Origin: Mycobacteriaceae bacterium
GTDB taxonomy: Bacteria; Pseudomonadota; Gammaproteobacteria; Burkholderiales; Burkholderiaceae_D
Length of the DNA stretch: 64,000 bases
Assembly: GCA_903970145.1 (NCBI GenBank)
Contig: CAJCHO010000039.1
Coordinates: 31,728-95,727 of the forward strand
Direction of reading: 5' to 3'
Every line of letters starts with the position of its first letter. The first letter of the stretch is position 1. Position numbers and translations under genes: made by a program. The notes under the pieces are model-generated. The model did no database searches, was not told the DNA's origin, and worked only from the letters and a program-made list of their open reading frames with translations. Positions 46,292 to 57,134 of the stretch are shown here, piece after piece.

Positions 46292-47137
46292 ATGAAACCG
46301 GTCGATGGTTTTCTCTCGCCAGCCGACGGCGCCAGCCAGCGCTATGAGGTGCGGCGTATCAGTGCCGGTGTCGAGGACGAGGCTATCGACGATGTCGCCG
46401 AAGAGGTACCGGTGTCGCTCGAATTCAACGGTGTCTCCTACGCCGTAATGCTGGCCTCACCGGGCGATCTGGAAGACTTCGCGCTCGGCTTTGCGCTCAG
46501 CGAAGGAATCATCGCTCAGGCATCTGAACTCTTCGACCTCGAGACCTCCTCCAGCGTCCAGGGCATCACGATCCATGCGCGCATCGCCAGTGAGCGCTTT
46601 GTGGCGCTCAAGGAGCGCAGGCGTGCGCTTGCCGGGCGTACCGGCTGCGGCTTGTGCGGTGTGGAAAGCCTGGCGCAGGTGGTGCGCCCGACCGGGCCGG
46701 TCGCAGGAACTGCCAAAGTCCGGGCACAGGCGCTGCTGCAGGCCTTTGCGCGTTTGCGCGACGACCAGCCCCTTATGTCGCTCACTGGTGCAGTCCATGC
46801 CGCGAGCTGGTTGTCGCCGCAGGGCGAACTGAAATGGCTGCGCGAAGATGTCGGCCGCCACAATGCACTGGACAAGCTTCTCGGAGCTGCTGCGGCAGCG
46901 CGCGAAGACCTCAGCGCGGGCGCCGTACTGGTGACCAGTCGCGCAAGTTTCGAGATGGTTCAGAAATGCGCTGCACTCGGGGTACCGTTACTAGCCGCCA
47001 TCTCGGCTCCAACCGGACTTGCGATCCGCACCGCCCAGTCCGTGGGCATGACTCTGGTAGGCTTTGCGCGCAGCAAGTCTCTCTCCTGCTATGCGCACCC
47101 CGAACGGATCCTCCACGAGACGGGTGGCGCACCATGA
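46292..47137 (+). CDS. fdhD: Formate dehydrogenase accessory sulfurtransferase FdhD (FdsC)
   Basis: Delivers sulfur to the Mo-bisMGD cofactor before it is inserted in FdsA, and needs two cysteines for this. The 281-residue product has VPVSLEFNGVSYAVMLASPGDLEDFALGFALSEGI, the cysteine motif RTGCGLCGVESLAQV, LTGAVHAASWL..GE, DVGRHNALDKLLG, and the C-terminal CYAHPERILHE. ATG 46292 is 7 bases after fdsA stop. In other betaproteobacteria this gene is called fdsC and lies in the same place. It overlaps fdsD (ATGA). Confidence 0.94.
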   Translation: MKPVDGFLSPADGASQRYEVRRISAGVEDEAIDDVAEEVPVSLEFNGVSYAVMLASPGDLEDFALGFALSEGIIAQASELFDLETSSSVQGITIHARIASERFVALKERRRALAGRTGCGLCGVESLAQVVRPTGPVAGTAKVRAQALLQAFARLRDDQPLMSLTGAVHAASWLSPQGELKWLREDVGRHNALDKLLGAAAAAREDLSAGAVLVTSRASFEMVQKCAALGVPLLAAISAPTGLAIRTAQSVGMTLVGFARSKSLSCYAHPERILHETGGAP

Positions 47138-47373
47138 ACATCGACAACCTTGTTCAGATGGCCAACCAGATCGGTGCGTTTTTTCAGGTTTATCCCGATC
47201 GCGAAGAGGGTCTGCGCGAAATCGCCAATCACCTGCAGAAATTCTGGGAACCACGCATGCGACGCGCGCTCCTCGCCCACATCGACGTCACCGGCGGCGA
47301 AGGTCTCTCCGAGATCGTGCGCGCGGCGGTCAGCGCACACCGGGTCATGCTGGAACCGCGGGTCAGCGCGTGA
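47134..47373 (+). CDS. fdsD: Formate dehydrogenase delta subunit
   Basis: 79 residues beginning MNIDNLVQMANQIGAFF. The body (EGLREIANHLQKFWEPRMRRALLAHIDVTGGEGLSEIV) matches the FdsD family, small helical proteins found with soluble formate dehydrogenases and thought to aid assembly or cofactor handling. ATG 47134 overlaps the fdhD stop, and its own stop overlaps the GTG of the next gene, so the fdsG-to-47915 run is one tightly coupled operon. Confidence 0.92.
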   Translation: MNIDNLVQMANQIGAFFQVYPDREEGLREIANHLQKFWEPRMRRALLAHIDVTGGEGLSEIVRAAVSAHRVMLEPRVSA

Positions 47374-47915
47374 CGCGCGTGACCTCCCCCGGCACGCCGG
47401 AGGTTGTCCCGACCGCATCGCAATTCGCGGGCGCGCCCTGGCGGCTCTTCGCATTCGAAGCCGATCTGCGCGGCTCCCTGCGCCGCTTTCCGATGATCGC
47501 GCGCCATAAGCTCACCGTGTGCGCGCGTCGCATCGCGCTCGAAGACTGGCAGCGTCTGTCGCTTGATGAGCGCGTCCTGCTCGCTGCCCATCCCATCGAA
47601 AGCGTCGATGAACGCGCGGCCTATTGCAGCGCGCTTGATGCGATGATGCTCTTTCGCTGCGGGTGCTGCGCCGCAGCCGACGATCGCGAGGATGATGAGG
47701 GCTGGGGCGTGACCGGCGAAGTTCCACAGCGGGTACTGATGCAATGCCGGGCATCTGGTGTGCCGCCGATCCCGGCGGAACTATGGTCGCGCCTGACCGA
47801 GCTCGAGCGTTTTAGCTTGTGGGCGCTGTCGCGTCCCGGGCACCGCAACCGCGGTTTCGCCGAACTGGAACTGGAACTGCGTAAGCCGGCAAGGCAAACC
47901 GGCTATAAGGCTTAG
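47370..47915 (+). CDS. Nitrate-reductase-associated family protein (Nitr_red_assoc-like)
   Basis: 181 residues, GTG at 47370 overlapping the fdsD stop. The segment FAFEADLRGSLRRFPMIARHKLTVCARRIALEDWQRLSLDERVLLAAHPIESVDERAAYCSALDAMM matches the pattern of the nitrate-reductase-associated family, conserved proteins seen beside molybdenum enzymes. Function unknown. It contains cysteines (RCGCC) in an extra segment about residues 94-98. Here it belongs to a formate dehydrogenase operon with no nitrate reductase, so a general role in molybdoenzyme maturation is a reasonable inference. Confidence 0.75.
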   Translation: MTRVTSPGTPEVVPTASQFAGAPWRLFAFEADLRGSLRRFPMIARHKLTVCARRIALEDWQRLSLDERVLLAAHPIESVDERAAYCSALDAMMLFRCGCCAAADDREDDEGWGVTGEVPQRVLMQCRASGVPPIPAELWSRLTELERFSLWALSRPGHRNRGFAELELELRKPARQTGYKA

Positions 47916-47917
47916 CC

Positions 47918-48313
47918 TCAGGCCGATACCAGGGCGCCGCGTACCAGCGGCTGATGCTCAAGCACCTGCCACTCCTCATCGGTATACAGGCGCGAGCGGG
48001 TCAGAAACCGGCGGCCCTCCGAACCTTCCACGGAGAACATGCCTCCCCTTCCGGGCACGACATCGATGATCAACTGCGTATGCTGCCAGTACTCGAACTG
48101 GTCTCCCCCGATATAGAAGGGGCAGCCACCGATCGTTCCGAGCAGCACGTCCCGGTCACCGATGATGAATTCTCCCTGGGGATAGCACATCGGCGCACTG
48201 CCGTCGCAGCAGCCTCCGGACTGGTGGAACATCAGGGGTCCATGCTTGGCCTTGAGAACTTCGAGCAGGGCGAGCGTGTCGGGCGTCGCCGTGACGCGGA
48301 CGGGCTGGGACAT
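47918..48313 (-). CDS. DUF779 family protein, partner of ExaC-type aldehyde dehydrogenase
   Basis: 131 residues from ATG 48313 (MSQPVRVTATPDTLALLEVLKA). It carries the DUF779 core: LMFHQSGGCCDGSAPMCYPQGEFIIGDRDVLLGTIGGCPFYIGGDQFEYW. DUF779 proteins are commonly downstream of acetaldehyde dehydrogenase genes; function unknown. The paired cysteines in GGCCDGSAPMC could bind metal. It lies on the same strand as, and directly downstream of, the aldehyde dehydrogenase, with a perfect hairpin between them. It is convergent with the fds operon, with only two bases between stops. Confidence 0.85.
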   Translation of the reverse strand: MSQPVRVTATPDTLALLEVLKAKHGPLMFHQSGGCCDGSAPMCYPQGEFIIGDRDVLLGTIGGCPFYIGGDQFEYWQHTQLIIDVVPGRGGMFSVEGSEGRRFLTRSRLYTDEEWQVLEHQPLVRGALVSA

Positions 48314-48330
48314 GTTGCTTCCTTCAGAAC

Positions 48331-48358
48331 GTCCCCCGATCGCGAGCAATCGGGGGAC
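48331..48358 (-). repeat. Perfect 10-base hairpin between aldehyde dehydrogenase and DUF779 genes
   Basis: GTCCCCCGAT (48331-48340) pairs with ATCGGGGGAC (48349-48358) around an 8-base loop. No T-tract follows on the minus strand, so it is not a standard terminator. It could stabilise the upstream message or lower the downstream gene's expression. Confidence 0.6.
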
Positions 48359-48382
48359 GCGTGGTACCTCAATAGCGCCAGG

Positions 48383-49903
48383 CTAGAAGAAGCCGAGCTT
48401 GTTCGGGCTATAGCTGACCAGCATATTCTTGGTCTGCTGATAGTGATCAAGCATCATCTTGTGAGTCTCGCGGCCAATCCCTGACTGCTTGTAGCCGCCA
48501 AAGGCCGCATGCGCCGGATACAGGTGGTAGCAGTTGGTCCACACGCGACCCGCCTTGATCTGGCGTCCCATCTGGTAGGCGCGATTGATGTCGCGTGTCC
48601 AGACCGCAGCACCAAGACCATAGAGGGTGTCGTTAGCGATGGCGAGCGCCTCTTCGTCATTCTTGAAGGTCGTCACCGATACCACCGGCCCAAAGATCTC
48701 CTCCTGGAAGATGCGCATCTTGTTCTGGCCCTTGAACACCGTAGGCTGAACATAATAGCCGTCCGCCAGATGGCCGCCATGGTTACTGCGCGCGCCCCCG
48801 GCCAACACCTGCGCCCCCTCCTTCTTGCCGATGTCGAGGTAGGACAGGATCTTCTCAAGCTGCTCGCTGGACGCCTGGGCGCCGATCATGGTCTCGGGAT
48901 CGAGGGGATTTCCCTGCTTGATGGCGGCCACGCGCTTTAGGGCACGCTCCATGAAGCGCTCGTAGAGCGATTCCTGGATCAGCGCGCGCGACGGGCAGGT
49001 GCAGACTTCGCCCTGATTGAGCGCGAACATCGTGAAGCCCTCGAGAGCCTTGTCCAGGAACGCGTCATCGTGGGCACCAACGTCCTCGAAGAAGATGTTG
49101 GGCGACTTGCCGCCCAGCTCGAGGGTGACCGGGATGATGTTCTGCGAGGCGTACTGCATGATCAGGCGTCCGGTGGTGGTCTCGCCGGTGAAGGCGATCT
49201 TGGCCACGCGGTTGCTCGATGCCAGCGGCTTGCCGGCCTCAAGGCCAAAGCCGTTGACGATGTTAACCACTCCTGGCGGCAGGAGGTCCGCAACCAGCTC
49301 CAGCCACACCATGATCGAAGCCGGTGTCTGCTCGGCGGGCTTGAGAACCACGCAATTGCCGGCAGCCAGAGCTGGTGCCAGCTTCCAGACGGCCATCAGG
49401 ATCGGGAAGTTCCACGGGATGATCTGGCCCACGACCCCAAGCGGCTCGTGAAAGTGATAGGCGACGGTCGTGTCATCGACCTGGCTCAGACTGCCTTCCT
49501 GGGCGCGGATGCAGCTCGCGAAGTAGCGGAAGTGATCAACGGCCAGTGGCAGATCGGCGGCCATGGCTTCCCGGATCGGCTTGCCGTTATCGATCGTTTC
49601 GGCGAGCGCAAGAGTATTGAGATTCTGCTCCATCCGGTCGGCGATCTTGAGCAGGATGTTGGCACGCTCGGTCGGCGAGGTGCGGCCCCATGCGTCCTTG
49701 GCGGCGTGCGCGGCATCGAGCGCAAGCTCGATATCCTCGGCGCTCGATCGGGCGATTTCGCAAAAGGTATGACCGATGACGGGGCTGATATTCTCAAAGT
49801 ACTGACCCTTGGTTGGCGGAACCCACTTGCCACCGATGTAATTGTCGTAACGGGCCTTGAAGGGGTCCTTGATCCCCAACTTGGAAATATCGGCTAGATT
49901 CAT
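48383..49903 (-). CDS. NAD-dependent aldehyde dehydrogenase (ExaC/AldB type)
   Basis: 506-residue aldehyde dehydrogenase of the class I type, most like acetaldehyde/ethanol-linked ExaC proteins. Visible features: [32 protein letters not shown], the glutamate motif [12 protein letters not shown], and the catalytic cysteine in [13 protein letters not shown]. The C-terminus ([16 protein letters not shown]) is typical of this group. The next gene is DUF779, the usual partner. Possible substrates are acetaldehyde from ethanol or ethanolamine, which fits the permease at 32.4 kb but is not proven. Confidence 0.9.
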   Translation of the reverse strand: MNLADISKLGIKDPFKARYDNYIGGKWVPPTKGQYFENISPVIGHTFCEIARSSAEDIELALDAAHAAKDAWGRTSPTERANILLKIADRMEQNLNTLALAETIDNGKPIREAMAADLPLAVDHFRYFASCIRAQEGSLSQVDDTTVAYHFHEPLGVVGQIIPWNFPILMAVWKLAPALAAGNCVVLKPAEQTPASIMVWLELVADLLPPGVVNIVNGFGLEAGKPLASSNRVAKIAFTGETTTGRLIMQYASQNIIPVTLELGGKSPNIFFEDVGAHDDAFLDKALEGFTMFALNQGEVCTCPSRALIQESLYERFMERALKRVAAIKQGNPLDPETMIGAQASSEQLEKILSYLDIGKKEGAQVLAGGARSNHGGHLADGYYVQPTVFKGQNKMRIFQEEIFGPVVSVTTFKNDEEALAIANDTLYGLGAAVWTRDINRAYQMGRQIKAGRVWTNCYHLYPAHAAFGGYKQSGIGRETHKMMLDHYQQTKNMLVSYSPNKLGFF

Positions 49904-50496
49904 CTTTGTCTCCAGAAAGTTCGGGGCATATTGCCCTCGAGATATGAGCCGGGGCTAGCCGGCGCTTCGATGGGTCGAGCGGTCAACTGCGCGGGCCCGG
50001 ACTATGCAGCGATACCATTTCAGATGCAAACTCACCAGCGCGATGCTGATTCACCAGCCGTTCGCTCCCACGAGCTTTTTGTAATCTCTCGCCGCGCGCA
50101 GGCGCCGGTCGGAATCGCAAGTGGAGGCGCCCGTGGCGGGCGCGCGCTCGCAGGGCCAACGCCGTGCAACGCGAAATGGAGACCTGGAAAAAGGTCGAGA
50201 CAAGCGATAGTGCGAGACCGGGAGTCCTCCTGGCGCCCTGATCGAACGCTCGTTATATGCCCGTAAATCGAGGGCGTCAAGGCCTAGAGCCCGGTACCCG
50301 GCAAGCCGGAACAAAGGCACAGCGCAAGGACCTAAAATGCAGCAGCCTGGAGACTTCGGCTGCCATGGCTGTCACGCGATCGTCATGCGCGCAGGCAGGC
50401 GCGATGCGCTAGCATTTGCGGCTGCAGCATCGGCCGGGCTCCTCGCGAACGAGCCTTCAGAGCACAGAGCCCAACGACCAACCAGGGAGGAAGTAG
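49904..50496. other. 593-base region without a recognisable gene
   Basis: Neither strand holds a coding frame that I can support; the open frames here show no start context or domain. On the minus strand, toward the aldehyde dehydrogenase, TTGCAT and CATAGT stand 17 bases apart (weak promoter), and a palindrome GGGCA-TAT-TGCCC (49924-49936) lies in the leader just before its start, a candidate operator. Nothing else was recognised. Confidence 0.5.
49924..49936. promoter_or_regulatory. Palindrome in the aldehyde dehydrogenase leader
   Basis: GGGCA TAT TGCCC is a perfect 5-base dyad around TAT, 20-33 bases upstream of the aldehyde dehydrogenase start on the minus strand. Position fits an operator or leader hairpin; no factor is assigned. 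Confidence 0.35.
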
Positions 50497-50862
50497 ATGA
50501 TTGACCACATTGGCATCCGCACCCATGACCTGGCTGCAGCCAGCGCCTTTTACGCGGCGGCGCTGGCTCCGCTGGGCTACTCACTGCAGTTCGAGTATCC
50601 CGGCGGCACGGGCTTCGGGTCACCGGAGAAGGTGGCGTTCTGGATTGCCCAAACCGATCAGGCGACGTCGAGCCTGCACATCGCATTTGCCGCGCCCTCA
50701 CGGGCGGCCGTAACGGCTTTTTATGAGGCCGCCATCAAGGCAGGGGCCAAGGACAATGGCGCTCCCGGGGTGCGCGAGCTCTATCATCCGGACTACTTCG
50801 GGGCTTTCGTGATCGACGCCGACGGCAACAACGTGGAAGCCGTCTGCCACCACGGGGCTTAA
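50497..50862 (+). CDS. VOC-family (glyoxalase-like) protein
   Basis: 121 residues, with AGGGAGGAAG ribosome site before ATG 50497. The sequence follows the VOC fold: MIDHIGIRTHDLAAASAFYAAALAPLGYSL...FWIAQ, then LHIAFAAPSRAAVTAFYEAAIKAGAKDNGAPGVRELYHPDYFGAFVIDADGNNVEAVCH. The two histidines (His4 and His55) and the final Glu (NNVEAVCH) fit a metal-binding VOC protein of the lactoylglutathione-lyase-like type. Substrate unknown. It stands alone. Confidence 0.85.
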   Translation: MIDHIGIRTHDLAAASAFYAAALAPLGYSLQFEYPGGTGFGSPEKVAFWIAQTDQATSSLHIAFAAPSRAAVTAFYEAAIKAGAKDNGAPGVRELYHPDYFGAFVIDADGNNVEAVCHHGA

Positions 50863-50951
50863 ACCCCGCTGAGCACGCCGGGCGGCGCAATCAGGCTCGC
50901 ACGCGCGCAGCGCCAGGAGGCGTCTCGCGCGTGCGGATCGGCCGGCAAGGC

Positions 50952-51521
50952 CTAGTGCTTCTGACTGTAGATACGACCGCTCTGGCGATTCTCGGCGTTC
51001 TGGATTCCCTGCTGCGCGCCGGCCCCGACGTGGCCAAAGGCGCCCGCGTTGGCCTCGCGATTGGCAACGTGAGCCTGGCCGCGTTCCAATGAGCCGGCCT
51101 GGCGATTATTGAGCGCGCCCGAGCGCAGACCCTGTCCGATCCGCGCCTGCTGGTTGATGTTGCGCTGCACGTCAGCCTGCATGCGCTGCGAGGACGCCGA
51201 ATTGGGGTTCCCGGTCACACCATTGTGCTTGTCCTGGTAGATCTTGTTGCTCTCGCGGTTCTGCGCGCTCTGGATCTGCTGCTTCTCGGCGGAGGTCAGC
51301 GGACCGTTCTTCATGTCATTGGCTTCCATCTTGTCGATGTGGGCCTCACCGTGCTCAAGTTGCGCGGCCTCGCCCGTACTGAGCTGGCCGGACTGCAGGC
51401 CGTTTTCGATACGCTGCTGCTGGTTCTGGTCACGCTGCACCTCGGTAGTGGAGGTCTGGGCGAAGGCCGGCGCGGCGAAGGCAGCGGCGACAAGTACGGA
51501 AAGCAGAATCTTGGTCTTCAT
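50952..51521 (-). CDS. Exported protein with a two-fold internal repeat
   Basis: 189 residues from ATG 51521 (AAGGAGC upstream). The N-terminus MKTKILLSVLVAAAFAAPAFAQT is a clear signal peptide cleaved near residue 22. The mature protein consists of two copies of an about 80-residue unit. The first has QRIENGLQSGQLSTGEAAQLEHGEAHIDKMEAND...IQSAQNRESNKIYQDKH. The second has ARIGQGLRSGALNNRQAGSLERGQAHVANREANA...IQNAENRQSGRIYSQKH. Rich in Gln, Asn, Glu and Arg; helical. No catalytic motif. Similar Q/N-rich exported proteins occur in betaproteobacteria, without a known role. Confidence 0.75.
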   Translation of the reverse strand: MKTKILLSVLVAAAFAAPAFAQTSTTEVQRDQNQQQRIENGLQSGQLSTGEAAQLEHGEAHIDKMEANDMKNGPLTSAEKQQIQSAQNRESNKIYQDKHNGVTGNPNSASSQRMQADVQRNINQQARIGQGLRSGALNNRQAGSLERGQAHVANREANAGAFGHVGAGAQQGIQNAENRQSGRIYSQKH

Positions 51522-51671
51522 GATGGTGCTCCTTCGGTGTTTGTTTTGATCAAATGGATCTGCGACGAAGCCATTCTCCAGTGACCCGAAGTAACAAGGG
51601 GTGAGCCAATTGTAAGAGACTGTAAGATGAGTCTCAGCAAATGCCCGGGATCGCTCTAAGCGCATGGAGGC

Positions 51672-52223
51672 TTAGCCCTTATCCTGCGTGCTGCCAGGGC
51701 GATAGAGCTCGTCCGGTTCCATCCCGTCGTAGCGCTCGAAAGGCTGGTGGATCCAGGGATTTGCGGGCAGTTTGCGCACGTAGTAGTCGGGGCTCACAAG
51801 CGAGACAGGCTTCCACCACAGGACCGCCGTTCGCAGCTCGGTAATGGCGCCAAAGCGCTGCTGCAGGTGGGCGCACACCCGCTGCAGGGTCTTGCCGGAA
51901 TCGACCAGGTCGTCGGCGACGAGCACCCGTCCGGCGAGGGGCGCCTGGGTGCTCGTAATGTGCTCGGCTATATCGAGGCGGCCCTGGACGGTGCCACCGG
52001 CCGCGCGATAGGAACTTGCCGCAAGGATCGCGAGCGGCCGATCGAACACGCGCGATAGTACGTCGCCAATCCGCAGGCCACCGCGCGCCAGGCACAGGAT
52101 ATGATCAAACGTCCAATCGGAGCGATGTACCGTGACGACGAGCTCCTCGATCAGCGCGTGGTACTGCTCCCAACTGACCCACAGGTGGGCGTCGCTGTCG
52201 ACGGGTGCAGCGCCCTCTTCCAT
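51672..52223 (-). CDS. Phosphoribosyltransferase family protein
   Basis: 183 residues. Contains the PRPP-binding motif RVLVADDLVDSGKTLQ (about residues 98-113), and an upstream DHILCLARGGLRIGDVLSR that matches type I phosphoribosyltransferases (xanthine/hypoxanthine type). ATG 52223 lies 6 bases after the purA stop. In related betaproteobacteria a gene of this type follows purA, so a purine-salvage role is likely; the base used is not certain. Confidence 0.88.
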   Translation of the reverse strand: MEEGAAPVDSDAHLWVSWEQYHALIEELVVTVHRSDWTFDHILCLARGGLRIGDVLSRVFDRPLAILAASSYRAAGGTVQGRLDIAEHITSTQAPLAGRVLVADDLVDSGKTLQRVCAHLQQRFGAITELRTAVLWWKPVSLVSPDYYVRKLPANPWIHQPFERYDGMEPDELYRPGSTQDKG

Positions 52224-52229
52224 GGCCCT

Positions 52230-54717
<2,488 letters not shown>

Positions 54718-54780
54718 GGCGGTTCGCTACAGGGTGGTCGCGCAGCGGACGGGCCGCATGCGCAAACCGATGATTTTAAA

Positions 54781-54978
54781 TCAGATCAGCCATCCGACCA
54801 AAAGAGCGCTGGCACCTGCGAGCAAGGAAACGAGCCCGAAAAAGCGGATCTGGCCGTCGCTAAAGGCCAGCATGCGCGCAAACACCGCTTTCCAGCGTGC
54901 CGGTGCGACGAGCGGCAGCAGTCCTTCGCATGCCAGCGCCAGCCCCAGCGCCATCCAGAGGCTGTTCCAGAGGCTCAT
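54781..54978 (-). CDS. DUF2065 family small membrane protein
   Basis: 65 residues with two predicted membrane helices (NSLWMALGLALACEGLLPLVAP and IRFFGLVSLLAGASALLVGWLI) and a basic centre. Matches DUF2065, short inner-membrane proteins regularly found between hflC and hisZ. Function unknown; perhaps an accessory of HflKC. It starts 4 bases after the hflC stop. Confidence 0.88.
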   Translation of the reverse strand: MSLWNSLWMALGLALACEGLLPLVAPARWKAVFARMLAFSDGQIRFFGLVSLLAGASALLVGWLI

Positions 54979-54982
54979 GGCT

Positions 54983-55870
54983 TTAGCGTTTTGGCTGAGC
55001 AGTGGTATCGGGATTCTTCATGAACTTGAAGAATTCCGAACTCGGGTCGACTACGACCAGGTCATTGCGACTCTTGAAGCTGGCGCGATAGGCCTCAAGA
55101 CTCTTGTAGAAGGCATAAAACTGCGGGTCGCGCGAATAGGCTTCGGCGTATATCTGCGATGCGTGCGCGTCACCGTCACCCTTGATTGCCTGCGACTTCT
55201 CGTAGGCGTCCGCGAGTATGACCTCGCTCTGGCGATCTGCGTCGGCCTTGATCTGTTCCTGCTCGGCGGCGCCGACCGAACGAAGCTGGTTGGCCACCCG
55301 ATTGCGCTCTGCCTCCATGCGCTGGTACACACGCTCGCTGATCTCGGGCAGCAGATCGACGCGCTTGAGACGCACATCGATGATGCTGATGCCAAGCGCG
55401 CCCACTTCAGCACCGACCTTCTCACGCACATCGCGCATCACGTCTTCGCGCTGGTCGGCGATGACCTCGCGCACGGTGCGCTTGGTGAATTCCTCGTTGA
55501 GGGCGGCACGAATGATCTGGGTGAGCCGGCTTTGCGCAAGCTGGGTATCGTTGCGCACGCTGACATAATACTGGGTCGGGTCGATCACCTGCCACTTGAC
55601 GAACAGATCGACCAGCAGATTCTTCTTCTCGGCAGTGATGTAGCGGTCCGGTTCGACCTGGTCGATGGTATGGATGCGCCGATCAATGAAAGTCACCTGA
55701 TCGATCGGATAGGGCCACTTGGCGTGCAGGCCCGGTTCCTTGATGACTTCCTTGACGCTCTGGAAAGTGAAGACGATGGCGAAACTGCGCTGATCGACTA
55801 TGAACAGGCACGAGTAGGCGAGCCAGAGTACGGCGAGGATACTGATAAGGATCGGCAGGACGCGGTTCAT
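54983..55870 (-). CDS. hflC: Protease modulator HflC
   Basis: SPFH/Band 7 protein that, with HflK, forms a periplasmic cage controlling the FtsH protease. 295 residues: one N-terminal membrane helix (LPILISILAVLWLAYSCLFIV), the SPFH domain (VDQRSFAIVFTFQSVKEVIKEPGLHAKWPYPIDQVTFIDRRI) and a long helical region (EAERNRVANQLRSVGAAEQEQIKADAD). The gene begins 11 bases after the hflK stop. Confidence 0.95.
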   Translation of the reverse strand: MNRVLPILISILAVLWLAYSCLFIVDQRSFAIVFTFQSVKEVIKEPGLHAKWPYPIDQVTFIDRRIHTIDQVEPDRYITAEKKNLLVDLFVKWQVIDPTQYYVSVRNDTQLAQSRLTQIIRAALNEEFTKRTVREVIADQREDVMRDVREKVGAEVGALGISIIDVRLKRVDLLPEISERVYQRMEAERNRVANQLRSVGAAEQEQIKADADRQSEVILADAYEKSQAIKGDGDAHASQIYAEAYSRDPQFYAFYKSLEAYRASFKSRNDLVVVDPSSEFFKFMKNPDTTAQPKR

Positions 55871-55881
55871 GGCTAGCCGTC

Positions 55882-57120
55882 CTAACGTGTGTCGCGTTCG
55901 CGCGAACGCACCGGGTCGCGCGAGCGCGAATCGTCCGTCGGATTGCCGTTTGCCGAGGGCGGCTGAACGGCGGCTCCCGTCGCCGGTGCGGCGGTGCTCG
56001 CGGCCTGTTCACGCGAGCGTTCGATGAGCTTGTCCAGAGGCAGGTACAGCAGGTTGTTGCTGCCGTGGGTGTCGATGAGCACCTTGGTGGTGTTGGTGAA
56101 CACGTCCTGCATAGTCTGCAGATACATCCGGTCGCGCGTCACCTGCGGCGCCTTGGAATACTCGGCCAGCACCTTCTTAAAGCGTGCCGCGTCCCCCTCT
56201 GCGGTCGCGACCACGCTGGCGCGATAGCCCTCGGCCTGCAGGATCAGGCGCGCGGCATCGCCGCGAGCACGGGGAATCACATCATTGGCGTAGGCCTGGC
56301 CCTCATTCTTTGAGCGCTCGGCGTCCTGGCTGGCCTTGACGGCATCATCGAAGGCTGCCTGGACCTGATCGGGAGGCTGCACGCTCTGAACCGCGACACC
56401 GGTAACCAGGATGCCGGTCTTGTAGAGGTCAAGAATGCGCTGGATCGACTCGTTGAGCTCGAAGGCAATCTTCTCGCGACCCGCGGAGATGGCGAAGTCC
56501 ATCGTATTGCGTCCGACGATCTCGCGTACCGCCGTTTCGGCAGCCTGCTTGACCGTGCCTTCAGGGTCTTCGTTATTGAACTTGAATTCCTGGGCGTTCT
56601 TGATGCGGTATTGCACCGAGAAACGCACATCGACGATATTTTCGTCGCCTGTGAGCATCGCCGATCCGCGCACCTTGGCGCCAACCGCCAATTCGGTGCC
56701 GTCGATCGTTACGCTCTTGGAGCCCGACAGATCAACCGTCTCGACGCTCTCGATCGGCCAGGGCATATGCCATCCCTGGCCAGGTCCGGTGGTCGTCACA
56801 TAGCGACCGAATCTCAATACCACTCCGGCGCTGCCTGCCGGGACCTGGTAGAGGCCGCTGGCGAGCCAGCCAAGCGCGATCGCCCCGGCTATACCAATCC
56901 ACAGGGCGCGCACGCTGTCGTGCCGTCCATCGGGCCCGCCCGCGCCACCACCAGAGAAATTGCGACGGCGAAACAGGCTGTTCAGGCGGCGATTGAAATT
57001 CTGCCAGATCTCTTCGAGATCGGGTGGTCCCTGGCCGCGATTGCCATCGGACAAGGTCAGTGCGTCATCGCGCTCTTTGGCAACACGACGCGGCCACGGA
57101 AATTTGAGGGATAGGCGCAT
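55882..57120 (-). CDS. hflK: FtsH protease activity modulator HflK
   Basis: Partner of HflC in the HflKC cage. The 412-residue product starts at ATG 57120 (MRLSLKFPWP). It has a glycine-rich cytoplasmic N-terminal part (LNSLFRRRNFSGGGAGGPDG), one membrane helix (LWIGIAGAIALGWLASGLYQV), an SPFH domain (VPAGSAGVVLRFGRYVTTTGPGQGWHMPWPIESVETVDL) and a long helical tail. The frame reaches back to 57294 inside hflX, but that extension has no counterpart. The end is rich in Ser, Arg and Asp. Confidence 0.95.
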   Translation of the reverse strand: MRLSLKFPWPRRVAKERDDALTLSDGNRGQGPPDLEEIWQNFNRRLNSLFRRRNFSGGGAGGPDGRHDSVRALWIGIAGAIALGWLASGLYQVPAGSAGVVLRFGRYVTTTGPGQGWHMPWPIESVETVDLSGSKSVTIDGTELAVGAKVRGSAMLTGDENIVDVRFSVQYRIKNAQEFKFNNEDPEGTVKQAAETAVREIVGRNTMDFAISAGREKIAFELNESIQRILDLYKTGILVTGVAVQSVQPPDQVQAAFDDAVKASQDAERSKNEGQAYANDVIPRARGDAARLILQAEGYRASVVATAEGDAARFKKVLAEYSKAPQVTRDRMYLQTMQDVFTNTTKVLIDTHGSNNLLYLPLDKLIERSREQAASTAAPATGAAVQPPSANGNPTDDSRSRDPVRSRERDTR

Positions 57121-57134
57121 AAGGCGAGATTGTC

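Noticed and set aside
50000..50040. Sigma-54 promoter for the aldehyde dehydrogenase
   Set aside because: GG and GC elements are 7, not 10, bases apart.
49931..50280. Open frames in the 593-base gap
   Set aside because: No ribosome site, no domain and Cys/Arg-rich composition; treated as non-coding.
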